Assembly: GCF_004745805.1 (NCBI RefSeq)
Contig: NZ_SRLQ01000024.1
Span: forward strand, 1-64,000
Reading direction: 5' to 3'
Source: Mycolicibacterium sp. CH28
GTDB taxonomy: Bacteria; Actinomycetota; Actinomycetes; Mycobacteriales; Mycobacteriaceae
DNA: 64,000 nt
The notes beneath the pieces are model-generated. The model was not told where the DNA came from, did no database searches, and saw only the letters and a list, made by a program, of their open reading frames with translations. Shown one piece after another: positions 1 through 8,806 of the stretch (within the stretch, counting starts at the first letter, position 1; each line of letters starts with the position of its first letter). Both the position numbers and the translations under genes were made by a program.

Positions 1-388
1 CCGGCACCGCCGGATCAACCGCAACATACGTCGCCCCAGTCTTCAACACCGCCAAGATCGCCACAATCGCCTCACCCGACCGCGGCAACAACAACGCCAC
101 CCGCCGCCCCGGACCCGCACCACCCGCAGCCAACAAATGCGCCAACCGATTCGACTCATCATCGAGCTGCCGGTACGTCCACGACCGCTCACCACAACGC
201 AACGCCACCGCGGCCGGAACCCGAGCCACCTGCCCAGCGAACAACACGGGAATCGACACCGGCGCACTCAGCGGCTCCGCAAGCACCCCCCGATTACCCC
301 ACACCCCAAGACAATCCCGCTCCGCAACGCCAAGCACATCAATCGACGACAACCGCCGCACAGGATCAGCAACCATCGCCACCAACAC
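1..388. repeat. 388-bp perfect direct repeat, copy in second NRPS gene (may continue past base 1)
   Basis: This is the partner of 4523-4910. Flanking C-domain sequence differs between the two genes, so only this block is shared. Because the match runs to the edge of the window, its true length is unknown. Confidence 0.95.
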
Positions 389-1585
389 GCGTTTGAGCCG
401 CTCGATCAGTGCTGCGACGTCGGCGGCGTCGAACATATCGGTGTCGTACTCGACGCGCAGCGTCAGCTCGTCGCCAGGGATCGCTTGAATCGCGATGGGG
501 TAGTGGTTGGTTTCGTGGTGCTCGAAGTTGGTGACGGCCAATCCGTCGGTGCCCGGCAACGTGGCGGCATCGATCGGATAGTTCTCGTAGACGAAGAACG
601 TGTCGAACAAGCGGTCTTGGCCCGTAACACGATGAATCTCGTTGAGCGCCAGATGCTGATGATCCAGGACCTGGGCGTGATCGTTCCGCAGCTGATCGAG
701 CAGATTGACGGTCGTCGTCGCCGCCGAAATCCTGACCCGGACCGGCACAGTGTTGATCAACAGACCCACCATCGAGTCCGCACCCAACACCTCGTCGGGG
801 CGCCCCGACACCGTCGTACCGAACGCGACATCACACTGACCCGTCAGCGACATCAACACCCGCGCATAGGCGCCCTGCAACACCGTGCTGACCGTCGTGT
901 GACACGACCGCGCCAAATCACCAAGAGCCCTTGTCGCGTCCTCCGACACCTGAAACGACGCAATGTCGCGCCCGCCAGAGTCCTGGCCCACCGACCTGAC
1001 CAACGTCGGGGTGTCGAAACCGGCCAGCACCTGACTCCACGCCGCACGCGCGGCACCGAGATCACGACCGCTGAGCCACATGACAAATCGCCGATACGGT
1101 GCCGCCGGCGCCAACCGCCGCCCGTAATAACTCGCGAACACCTCGCCCAACAAGATCGGCAGCGACCACCCGTCCAACACGATGTGGTGATTGGTCAAGA
1201 CGAAGCGGTACTGATCTGCCCCAGTCCGAATCAACGCCGCCCGAAACGCCGGCTGATCGCCCAACTCACACACCGCGACACGTTCGGCCGCATACACCTG
1301 CTCGATCTGCTCGTCGGCATCCAACTCGAAATACTGCCAAGGCACCACCGGATCAGCAAGGATGATCTGGACCGGCTCGGCAAATTGCTGCGAGAAACGC
1401 GCCACCAAGTGTGGGTGCCGGGCCACCACCGCCTGCACCGCCGCATGCAACCGGTCCGGATCCAACGGACCGCTCAAACTCACATACAACTGCACCGCGT
1501 AGACGTCGCCGCCCTGCGACGCGTTGGCATGGAACAACAACCCCTGCTGCAGCGGAGTCAGCGGCAGAACATCAGCTATCTGCAT
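1..1585 (-). CDS. Non-ribosomal peptide synthetase, second gene (C domain and start of A domain; 3' end outside window)
   Basis: Read on the minus strand, the frame opens at an ATG (1585-1583) and stays open to base 1, about 528 codons. It starts directly with a condensation domain: the LTPLQQGLLFHA motif lies about 10 residues in, and the HHxxxDG catalytic motif reads HHIVLDGWS. The start of an adenylation domain follows (SWTYRQLDDESNRLAHLL type). The ATG lies 14 nt inside the end of the preceding NRPS gene, so translation is probably coupled. The protein begins where a normal inter-module linker would continue from that gene, so the two may be one polypeptide split by a frameshift. Its last 388 bases in the window match the first NRPS gene exactly. 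Following an E domain, the C domain should be of the D-donor/L-acceptor type; this is family knowledge. The amino acid selected cannot be read because the A domain core lies outside the window. Confidence 0.9.
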   Translation of the reverse strand, partial: MQIADVLPLTPLQQGLLFHANASQGGDVYAVQLYVSLSGPLDPDRLHAAVQAVVARHPHLVARFSQQFAEPVQIILADPVVPWQYFELDADEQIEQVYAAERVAVCELGDQPAFRAALIRTGADQYRFVLTNHHIVLDGWSLPILLGEVFASYYGRRLAPAAPYRRFVMWLSGRDLGAARAAWSQVLAGFDTPTLVRSVGQDSGGRDIASFQVSEDATRALGDLARSCHTTVSTVLQGAYARVLMSLTGQCDVAFGTTVSGRPDEVLGADSMVGLLINTVPVRVRISAATTTVNLLDQLRNDHAQVLDHQHLALNEIHRVTGQDRLFDTFFVYENYPIDAATLPGTDGLAVTNFEHHETNHYPIAIQAIPGDELTLRVEYDTDMFDAADVAALIERLKRVLVAMVADPVRRLSSIDVLGVAERDCLGVWGNRGVLAEPLSAPVSIPVLFAGQVARVPAAVALRCGERSWTYRQLDDESNRLAHLLAAGGAGPGRRVALLLPRSGEAIVAILAVLKTGATYVAVDPAVP

Positions 1586-4500
1586 ACTGCCGCTGAAGCT
1601 CGTCGATCTGCTCCTGTGTCAGAGAGGCCGCGATGTCGGACGGTGTCAACCCGCCCCCGCCACCTTGTACGTGCGCGCAAATCCCGGTCAGGGCTTCGAA
1701 CCACAATTGGCTCAAGCGTTGTACCTGCGCCTCATTCAGCGCCGAGGGTGCCCACGTCCACGCAGCGCCCAGACACGGACCTGCGCCGGTGTCGATCGTG
1801 CCGGCATTGAGTTCCAAGGTGTGCATCAGCGGTATGCGCGGTTTGACGCTAGGACTGATGTTCGCCAGGCCATCCCAGCAGATCTGCCATGCGTCACCGG
1901 AGGTGTCCGCCGTCGTCGCCCCCTGGCGCCCTAGATAGTTGAACCCGATCACCGGGTCGGATCCATCCAGGTCAACCTCGGCGTTCAGGTAACGCAAGAG
2001 CCCGTAGTTCATACCCTCGGGTGTGCTTCGCAGCTGCTCCTTCGCATCCTTGATCACCGAGCCCAGCCTGGCGTCGCCGGCTGCCACTTGCGCCCAGCTC
2101 AGTCCACCTACTTCGAGCGCCACCGGGTACTTGGCGGTGAACCAGCCCACCGTCCGCGACAAATCGACTTGCTCACCCCGGGAGGCAGCCAACTCCTCGT
2201 CGCGCCCGTGACCCTCGACGTCGATGGAGATCGGCGCACGGCCCGCACCCAGGAATTCTGCTGCAGCCAAGGCGAATGCGATCAACAAGATGTCGTGGAT
2301 ACCGGCGTGGAACGCCGCCGGGACCTCACCGAGCAGGATCCGGGTGGTGTCGATATCCAGGTAGGCCGCCAGGTTCCCGGCGGTAGCCAACGTGTCTGTG
2401 CGCCCATCCACCTCGGGCAACGCGGATGGTGTTACCGCGATCTGCCGCCACACATCGGTCTCCGCCACGACGTCGGCGCGATGCGCGTGTTCCTCGAGCA
2501 GTGCCGCCCACCGCGCGAAAGACGTCCCCGGCTCGGGTAGCACCGCCTGTTGGCCGGCGCGATGCTGAGCCCAGGCGAAATTCAGGTCTTCCAAGAGGAT
2601 TCGCCACGACACCCCGTCTATTGCCAGATGGTGGATGATGGCCACCAACCGGCTTGTCGAGGTCACCCACACCGCACTCAACATGACGCCGGCGGCCGGG
2701 TTCAACTGCGTTCCGGCGTGCAGCACCGCGTCGTCGGTGAGCACGTCGACGGTGTGCAGACGCGAACGGGCATCTATCGAGCCGGCCTCCGGCACTTCCA
2801 GCGACCAGCCTCCGGCATCGTCGCGGTCGACCCGCAACCGCAACATCGCGTGCTGATCCAGCAAGAGCTGCAGCATCACCAGTACATCGGCTTCGGTGGT
2901 ACCCGCTGGGGCCTGCACCACCACCGTTTGGTTGAAGTGGGCAACGGGGCTGCCCGCGGCTTCCAAGCTCTCGAGCCAGCGGATGATTGGAGTGGCGATC
3001 ACCGGACCCACTCCGTCGGCGGCCAGGTCGCTGTCAGCGTCGGCCACCGTGGCCACCTGGGCCAGCCGGGCGACCGTCTGCTCGACGAAAATATCGCGGG
3101 GACGGCACAATACACCCGCGGCCCGTGCTCGAGCCACGACCTGCATCGACAGAATGCTGTCCCCGCCCAACTCGAAGAATGACTGGTCTACGCCGACTCG
3201 TTCCAGTCCAAGGACCTGGGCATAGATTCCGGCCAGGATCTCCTCGACCGCATCAGTCGGGGCGCGATAGGAATCGCCACCCTGATAGTCCGGTGCCGGC
3301 AGCGCTTTGGTGTCGAGCTTGCCGTTGACCGTCAGCGGTAACGCCTCGATGGCCACCACCGCGGACGGAACCATATAGGCAGGAAGCGACTCAGCCACCG
3401 CCGCACGCACCGCCGCCGGATCAGCAGACCCCGTGATATAGGCCACCAGTCGCTTGTCGCCGGCACGGTCCTCGCGGGCAATCACCACCGCTTGCTCGAC
3501 ACCATCCAACTCACTCAGCGCAGCCTGGATCTCCCCCAGCTCGATCCGGTAACCACGGATCTTGACTTGCTCATCGGCACGCCCCACATACTCGAGCTCA
3601 CCGTTGCCGCTCCAGCGCACCAAATCCCCGGTGCGATACATCCGCGCCCCCGGCGCCCCGAACGGGCATGCCACGAACCGCGTCCCGGACAACCCCGCCC
3701 GACCCACATACCCGTAAGCCAACCCAGACCCAGCCACATACAACTCACCGACCACACCCGCAGGAACCGGCTGCAACCACCCGTCCAACACGAAAAAGCC
3801 AAGATTGGCCAACGGACGCCCGATCGGACTCACCGCGTTGTCGGCATCCGCCTCGACGACCTCCCGGAACGACGCATGCACAGTCGTCTCGGTGATGCCA
3901 TACATATTGATCATCCGCGGCGACCCCGGATGATCGCGCAACCAGGTCCGAATACGGTGTGGTTCAAGGGCTTCACCACCGAACACCACCGCCTTGAGCG
4001 CCAACTGCCCGGCCTGCCCAGGCGGCACCTCGACACCCTGCAACGCATAAAACGCCGTCGGAGTCTGGCTGAGCACATCGACTCGTTCCGACACCAGCAA
4101 GGCGTAGAAATCGTCCGCTGAACGGACCACCACGTCGGGAACCACCACCACCCGACCGCCATAAAGCAACGCGCCCCAGATCTCCCACACCGAGAAATCG
4201 AAGGCCAGCGAATGGCACTGCGTCCACACCTGCTCCGCCAGATCCATATCGGCGGCCAACGCCTCGAGCAGGCGAGTCACATTCTGATGCGGGATCGCCA
4301 CACCCTTCGGCGTTCCCGTAGTCCCCGAGGTGTAGATGATGTACGCGATATCGTCAGGCCCCGGCCCCGGCCCCGGCAGTGCCGTGGCGGGCTGGGCGCC
4401 GATGGCCGAATCCGCGACATCGACAACCAACAGATCCCTGCCGTCAAGCCGCGAACGCAACTCAGCCGTGGTGACCGCAACCACCGGCCCGGCATCATCG

Positions 4501-6134
4501 AGCACAAACCGCATCCGCGCCTCCGGCACCGCCGGATCAACCGCAACATACGTCGCCCCAGTCTTCAACACCGCCAAGATCGCCACAATCGCCTCACCCG
4601 ACCGCGGCAACAACAACGCCACCCGCCGCCCCGGACCCGCACCACCCGCAGCCAACAAATGCGCCAACCGATTCGACTCATCATCGAGCTGCCGGTACGT
4701 CCACGACCGCTCACCACAACGCAACGCCACCGCGGCCGGAACCCGAGCCACCTGCCCAGCGAACAACACGGGAATCGACACCGGCGCACTCAGCGGCTCC
4801 GCAAGCACCCCCCGATTACCCCACACCCCAAGACAATCCCGCTCCGCAACGCCAAGCACATCAATCGACGACAACCGCCGCACAGGATCAGCAACCATCG
4901 CCACCAACACCTCTGCCAGGCGCCTGGTCACCTCGGCGGCGTCCCAATCCGCGAACAGATGCCTCGTCCCCAGCGTGCTCAGGAACAGCTCGTCGCCAAG
5001 CCCAGAGAAGGTGAACCCGGTGCTGCCTGCAAGACCGGAGTTGGTCATATTGGCCGATGCGGGCACACCGCCGAAATCCAATGTGAATGCCGCCGGGAAG
5101 AAGTTGATGACAATCCGGTCAACGCGTGCGCCACGCTCGAGCGCGTGTACCGGGAATCGCTGGTGTTGCACGGCTTCGGAGATTCGCGTGTCGACCTGCC
5201 TGCAGAAATCACGCACCGAAGCCTCCGCCGGGGTGTGCACGACAAGCGGCACCAAACCCGCAGCCATGCCCGGCAAGGTCTTCAGCTCCGGCCTCATTCG
5301 CCTGCTGACCGGAAAGTCGAACACCACCTCGGAGCCCTCAGCGCAGCGCCCGCGCACCAAGAGTGCACATGCCGCTGCGATTACCGAGGTGCGAGGGATA
5401 TCCCATCCACGAGCCAGCTCATCGACCCGGCGCAGGACCACCGGGTCCAGTGGAACTGGTGCCGAACGCCAACCCGGATCGGGCTTCTCGGAGACTCCCG
5501 GCGATCGGCTGTTCGATCCACCTTCGACGGGAAGATGCGCCGTCCAGTAGGCGTGATCTTCGCGGTAGTCACTGGAAGCTTCGTATTCCAATTCGCATTC
5601 GAGCAAATCCCGCAATGAACCAAAGAATGCGGGTGGAATGAGATCTCCGGAGACGGTGGCAGAGTAGATCGAGGCTACGCGATTGACGAGCAACCAGATT
5701 CCGGCGCCATCGATGACGATGTGATGAAAACACCCGAATATGTAGAATTCCGCCGGCCCAGTCTCGAACAGGGCGTATTTGAATAGTGGGCCGGTGAACG
5801 GCATCGGTGTGCGCTGGATCGATAGCGCCGCCTCCTGCACGTCGCGCTCTGGATCGCTCGACCCGGTGAAGTCATAGAAATCCAGGTCGATTTCGGGGTA
5901 ATCGATCACCCGCTGGAAGACGCGGCCGTCCTCCTCGAAGAATGCGGCCCGAACGGGTTCGGCTTCTCGCGTCGCGCGCTGCAGCGCCCATTCGAAGGCG
6001 TCACGTTCCAGCGGGCCCTCGACTTTCAGCAGCATGCCAAGTTGCCAGTCGGTAGCAGCCTGACCTGTTTCTTGGGCCAGCCAGATATCCAGCTGACCGC
6101 GTGTCAGCGGCAGAGCGCTCTCGTTGAACTCCAT
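1572..6134 (-). CDS. Non-ribosomal peptide synthetase, C-A-T-E module
   Basis: A protein of 1520 residues from the ATG at 6134, chosen because GGGAG lies just upstream; a TTG six codons earlier is possible. Domains in order: condensation about 1-425 (HHIVIDG at 137-143), adenylation about 450-950 (YTSGTTGTPKG at 601-611), carrier with FFELGGDSI (pantetheine Ser about 993), and epimerization about 1050-1500 (HHLAIDG at about 1168). The GGDSI form is typical of carriers that precede an E domain. Reading the A domain against GrsA gives the pocket D-F-W-S-V-G-M-V-H-K, closest to the known threonine code DFWNIGMVHK; a D-Thr or D-allo-Thr product is inference. No carrier precedes the first C domain, so it probably joins a fatty acyl chain to this residue, as in mycobacterial lipopeptides. 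It lies 22 nt downstream of the MbtH gene. Confidence 0.93.
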   Translation of the reverse strand: MEFNESALPLTRGQLDIWLAQETGQAATDWQLGMLLKVEGPLERDAFEWALQRATREAEPVRAAFFEEDGRVFQRVIDYPEIDLDFYDFTGSSDPERDVQEAALSIQRTPMPFTGPLFKYALFETGPAEFYIFGCFHHIVIDGAGIWLLVNRVASIYSATVSGDLIPPAFFGSLRDLLECELEYEASSDYREDHAYWTAHLPVEGGSNSRSPGVSEKPDPGWRSAPVPLDPVVLRRVDELARGWDIPRTSVIAAACALLVRGRCAEGSEVVFDFPVSRRMRPELKTLPGMAAGLVPLVVHTPAEASVRDFCRQVDTRISEAVQHQRFPVHALERGARVDRIVINFFPAAFTLDFGGVPASANMTNSGLAGSTGFTFSGLGDELFLSTLGTRHLFADWDAAEVTRRLAEVLVAMVADPVRRLSSIDVLGVAERDCLGVWGNRGVLAEPLSAPVSIPVLFAGQVARVPAAVALRCGERSWTYRQLDDESNRLAHLLAAGGAGPGRRVALLLPRSGEAIVAILAVLKTGATYVAVDPAVPEARMRFVLDDAGPVVAVTTAELRSRLDGRDLLVVDVADSAIGAQPATALPGPGPGPDDIAYIIYTSGTTGTPKGVAIPHQNVTRLLEALAADMDLAEQVWTQCHSLAFDFSVWEIWGALLYGGRVVVVPDVVVRSADDFYALLVSERVDVLSQTPTAFYALQGVEVPPGQAGQLALKAVVFGGEALEPHRIRTWLRDHPGSPRMINMYGITETTVHASFREVVEADADNAVSPIGRPLANLGFFVLDGWLQPVPAGVVGELYVAGSGLAYGYVGRAGLSGTRFVACPFGAPGARMYRTGDLVRWSGNGELEYVGRADEQVKIRGYRIELGEIQAALSELDGVEQAVVIAREDRAGDKRLVAYITGSADPAAVRAAVAESLPAYMVPSAVVAIEALPLTVNGKLDTKALPAPDYQGGDSYRAPTDAVEEILAGIYAQVLGLERVGVDQSFFELGGDSILSMQVVARARAAGVLCRPRDIFVEQTVARLAQVATVADADSDLAADGVGPVIATPIIRWLESLEAAGSPVAHFNQTVVVQAPAGTTEADVLVMLQLLLDQHAMLRLRVDRDDAGGWSLEVPEAGSIDARSRLHTVDVLTDDAVLHAGTQLNPAAGVMLSAVWVTSTSRLVAIIHHLAIDGVSWRILLEDLNFAWAQHRAGQQAVLPEPGTSFARWAALLEEHAHRADVVAETDVWRQIAVTPSALPEVDGRTDTLATAGNLAAYLDIDTTRILLGEVPAAFHAGIHDILLIAFALAAAEFLGAGRAPISIDVEGHGRDEELAASRGEQVDLSRTVGWFTAKYPVALEVGGLSWAQVAAGDARLGSVIKDAKEQLRSTPEGMNYGLLRYLNAEVDLDGSDPVIGFNYLGRQGATTADTSGDAWQICWDGLANISPSVKPRIPLMHTLELNAGTIDTGAGPCLGAAWTWAPSALNEAQVQRLSQLWFEALTGICAHVQGGGGGLTPSDIAASLTQEQIDELQRQYADS
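4523..4910. repeat. 388-bp perfect direct repeat, copy in first NRPS gene
   Basis: Bases 4523-4910 match bases 1-388 exactly, in the same orientation. The segment codes for the last part of the condensation domain, the linker and the start of the adenylation domain (about residues 408-537). Identity stops at 389 versus 4911; the other edge lies outside the window. This points to recent gene conversion or duplication between modules. Confidence 0.95.
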
Positions 6135-6156
6135 CAAGACTCCCAGACCCAACCGC

Positions 6157-6369
6157 TCAACTGATCAGACGCTCGCGCAGACTCTTTGGTCGTATATCGG
6201 GCCAGTTGTGTTCGATGTAGTCCAGGCACGCCGCGCGGTCGGCTTGGCCGTAGACGACTCGCCAACCGGCCGGCACATCGGCGAACGTCGGCCACAGGCT
6301 GTGCTGCTCCTCGTCGTTGACCAAGACGACAAAACTGCCCTCGTCGTCGTCGAACGGATTGGTGCTCAC
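6157..6369 (-). CDS. MbtH-like protein
   Basis: A small protein of 70 residues starting at GTG 6369 (VSTNPFDDDEG...), with GGGAG just upstream. A longer reading from an upstream ATG would add 25 residues that do not fit the family. The MbtH signature NxExQxSxWP is present (NDEEQHSLWP), followed by PAGW. MbtH proteins bind NRPS adenylation domains and help them fold and activate amino acids. It is the first gene of the NRPS operon and lies 22 nt upstream of the C-A-T-E gene, as in GPL loci, where an mbtH gene precedes mps1. Confidence 0.95.
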   Translation of the reverse strand: MSTNPFDDDEGSFVVLVNDEEQHSLWPTFADVPAGWRVVYGQADRAACLDYIEHNWPDIRPKSLRERLIS

Positions 6370-6391
6370 CAGGTCTCCCGACACTCTCGTC

Positions 6392-6397
6392 AATATA
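6392..6397 (-). promoter_or_regulatory. Candidate -10 box for mbtH-NRPS
   Basis: The minus strand reads TATATT, 22-28 nt before the GTG start, which fits mycobacterial TANNNT -10 boxes with a short leader. No good -35 box is seen. Confidence 0.3.
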
Positions 6398-6399
6398 GG

Positions 6400-6413
6400 T
6401 AGAACAAGTTCCA
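6400..6413. promoter_or_regulatory. KstR-like operator
   Basis: The plus strand reads TAGAACAAGTTCCA, a full match to TNNAACNNGTTNNA, the motif described for the mycobacterial TetR repressor KstR, which controls cholesterol-related genes. It sits next to the candidate -10 box of the mbtH-NRPS operon, a position suited to repression. Other TetR proteins could bind similar palindromes. Confidence 0.5.
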
Positions 6414-6453
6414 AACCATACTTCTTGGGTATGACCCATGTCACGAAGTTCAG

Positions 6454-6469
6454 TGTGACTCACATCACT
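6454..6469. promoter_or_regulatory. CRP-like site
   Basis: The minus strand reads AGTGA-N6-TCACA, one mismatch from the CRP/Cmr consensus TGTGA-N6-TCACA. It lies about 85 nt upstream of mbtH. One weak site is not proof of binding. Confidence 0.25.
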
Positions 6470-6671
6470 CACAGCAACCTTTACGCACCAGCACCTAAAC
6501 CGGAGGCACTGGTGGCCAGCGGTTTTCCCCTGACGCCGTGGCTGGGTTCGCCATCGAGACATTTCGCCTACGCGCTCTCGCAGGTCCGACGTGGGCGCCG
6601 AATCTACCTACGGTCGTTAGTGCCGAAAGCCAGCAAGTGCGGGCCGCCGGCGGTGGTGTCCGACGCACCGA

Positions 6672-7949
6672 TCAGCCGGCGAGGCTGATTTTTCTGAGGC
6701 GAGCGAATTCCTCCAGCCGATCGGCGGCATCTGCGGCGCTCTTGGCAGGTTCGGTGATCCTGGTCGCGAGTGCGCGAGCCCGGGCCACGTAATCGGGGGC
6801 AAGGATGGCGCGCAGGTCGGCGACCAACGAGTCCTCGGTGACGGTGGAAAACCGCCGGGCGGTGCCGACCTTCAGCCGCTTGACCGCGGTTCCATAGATC
6901 GCGTGGACGAGGTCCCAGAACAGGATCAGTTGGGGGACTCCCGCGCGCATGCCGATGGGAGTGGTGCTCGAGCCACCGTGGTGGACGACCGCACGGCAGG
7001 CGGGAAAGACCGTCGCGTAATTCATCAGGCCGACCACTTTGACGCGCTCGGAGTGTGGGACATTGCTGAAATCGGTTCCGGCGGCTCCGACCAAGGCCCG
7101 CTCCCCAAGCCGAGCGCATGCCGCGTCGATCATCGCGATCGTGTCGGTTGGAGATTCGACCGGAATACTGCCGAAGCCGAAGAAAATCGGCGGAGTGCTC
7201 GCCGCGATCCACGCCGCGACCTCGTCATCGGTCTCGGTGGCCAACTCCAGCGTCAGCGTTCCGACAAACGGTCGTTGACCAGCCCGCTGCGCCCATTCGG
7301 TCGCGAGCCCCGGAAAGCACGCCTCGTCATATGCCTGGACTTCCAGCGACCCGTTATCGGTGATCCGCCACGGTGCGGACCGCGTCGCCCTCGGTAGACC
7401 CAGTTCCCGGCGCTGGGCGTCCTCGACCTTCTTCGTCCCGCGCCACGACATCCACCAGAATGCCCTGACGACCGCCCGACCCAGAGGCGCGGGCAGGAAG
7501 GGCAGGACTCGGGCGTTGGGCCGCAGCGGGAAGTAATGCAATGTGGCCAGCGGGATGCGGTAATGCTCGGCGACGTTGAAAGCGGCGTCTTCGAAATTGA
7601 TACCGGTGAACAGCAGGTCAGCGCCGTCGGCCAGCGACATCAGCGTCGCGCTCATGTCCTGCCAACCCCGGAACAAGGGGCCGGAGATTTCGGCCCGCGC
7701 CCTGGCCATCTGCCGAATTCTCCACGGGCTGCTGAAGAAGCACGTCCAATAGTCGCGGTGCGCGTCCAGGATCGACCGCGAGTTCGGTCCGAAGCCAACG
7801 GTGTTCGGCACCGCCGCCTTGCTGAATTCGACCAGGTCGGGCGGAACCGCCATGGACACGTCGTGCCCGCGGCGCACCAGCTCACGGCCGACGGCCGCGG
7901 TGGGTTCGATATCGCCGCGGCTCCCCCAGGTTGCCAGCACGAATTTCAT
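6672..7949 (-). CDS. GT1 family glycosyltransferase (GPL Gtf/Rtf-like)
   Basis: A protein of 425 residues starting MKFVLATWGSRGDIEP, the typical N-terminus of mycobacterial UDP/dTDP-sugar glycosyltransferases that act on GPL and related lipids. The C-terminal half carries the donor-binding segment VVHHGGSSTT, but the usual W..DQ that follows is changed to FWDLVHAIYG, so donor choice may differ from its paralogues. It should move a sugar from a nucleotide donor to the lipopeptide or to an earlier sugar on the cytosolic side. The methyltransferase at 7980-8729 lies 31 bp upstream on the same strand, so the two are probably cotranscribed. Four other intact paralogues lie in the window. Confidence 0.9.
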   Translation of the reverse strand: MKFVLATWGSRGDIEPTAAVGRELVRRGHDVSMAVPPDLVEFSKAAVPNTVGFGPNSRSILDAHRDYWTCFFSSPWRIRQMARARAEISGPLFRGWQDMSATLMSLADGADLLFTGINFEDAAFNVAEHYRIPLATLHYFPLRPNARVLPFLPAPLGRAVVRAFWWMSWRGTKKVEDAQRRELGLPRATRSAPWRITDNGSLEVQAYDEACFPGLATEWAQRAGQRPFVGTLTLELATETDDEVAAWIAASTPPIFFGFGSIPVESPTDTIAMIDAACARLGERALVGAAGTDFSNVPHSERVKVVGLMNYATVFPACRAVVHHGGSSTTPIGMRAGVPQLILFWDLVHAIYGTAVKRLKVGTARRFSTVTEDSLVADLRAILAPDYVARARALATRITEPAKSAADAADRLEEFARLRKISLAG

Positions 7950-7979
7950 CGCGGATATATAACCGTCGTTGAGTTGTCG

Positions 7980-8729
7980 CTACTGCGCGGGGCTCATGGC
8001 GAGGAATTCGCCGAGATACCGCGATGGCTTCAGGTTGAGCAGACGCCTACGGGCGGCCTTGAGATCTGCATAGGTGAGCGCCCCGACCTGCTCCGGCGAG
8101 TAGGTCAGCGTCGACTCCGGAGTTCCTTTGCGGACGAATCCGACGCCCTGGTCGCATTTGAGCACACCGACCAGTAGGTCGGGACGGGTGCTGCGGAGTT
8201 CGACGATGGCTTTCCAAACGTCGCCATTCCAGATGCCGATCTTCAGCGGCCCGGATTGCTGGGCCATGAATTCGTCCCACGACTCGGCGCGGCGACCCGC
8301 CAATTCGAATGGTGGGTTGCAGTCGTGCAGGAAGATGACGCCGTCGTCCTTCAAGTAACGCACGGTGTTCTCGACGTCGCGCACCACCTGCTCATAGGTG
8401 TGCAGCCCGTCGATCAGTGCGACGTCGACGGGATGCTGTTCAAGTAGCGCTGTCTCGGTCTCGAAGAACGCGTCGCTGGTGGTCTCGAAATACTCGACAA
8501 CCCGGCCCTTGTCATTGGCAAGCTCGCGGGTGCGCTCGGTCAGCCGGAACGCCGGGTCGACGGCGATCTTCACGTCGGCGCTGATCCGCTGGAAGGCCTG
8601 CCCGCGTGAAACTCCGATCTCGAGGTAGACGGGACTGGACCGCATGGCCAGCGCTTGCTGCACGGCCCTGATCCGGTTCACACCTGGCATCGCGTCTGCC
8701 AACATCACCAGACCGTTATTGATATTCAC
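7980..8729 (-). CDS. Class I SAM-dependent methyltransferase (Methyltransf_24-like)
   Basis: A protein of 249 residues beginning at GTG 8729. The SAM-binding loop reads VYLEIGVSRGQAF (about 35-46), and VALIDGLHTYEQVVRD near 110 is the acidic and His-containing motif common to this family. This suggests O-methylation of a sugar hydroxyl, in line with the adjacent glycosyltransferase, but the substrate is inference. The 77-bp gap to the divergent gene at 8807 must hold promoters in both directions; I see no clear boxes there. Confidence 0.8.
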   Translation of the reverse strand: MNINNGLVMLADAMPGVNRIRAVQQALAMRSSPVYLEIGVSRGQAFQRISADVKIAVDPAFRLTERTRELANDKGRVVEYFETTSDAFFETETALLEQHPVDVALIDGLHTYEQVVRDVENTVRYLKDDGVIFLHDCNPPFELAGRRAESWDEFMAQQSGPLKIGIWNGDVWKAIVELRSTRPDLLVGVLKCDQGVGFVRKGTPESTLTYSPEQVGALTYADLKAARRRLLNLKPSRYLGEFLAMSPAQ

Positions 8730-8806
8730 GCGAGGTTCCTACCACAAATGAGTTGGGCAGCATGAGGGTTTCGGCCCACTAGCCGCTGCGATAAGAATGG
8801 TTGGCT

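Larger units (their letters stand above)
6370..6671. other. Regulatory region upstream of the MbtH-NRPS operon
   Basis: This 302-bp gap between the GT1 stop and the mbtH start holds no convincing gene. It contains a -10-like hexamer, a KstR-like palindrome and a CRP-like site, listed separately. Confidence 0.6.

Noticed and set aside
137..5618. Long plus-strand open frames (137-1810 and 4212-5618)
   Set aside because: They run antisense to the NRPS genes, are rich in Arg, His and Pro, have no family features, and arise from the high GC third positions of the real genes.
6600..6660. CCGCCGGCGG palindrome after the GT1 gene at 6672
   Set aside because: It has no loop for a hairpin and such GC palindromes are common in this DNA.
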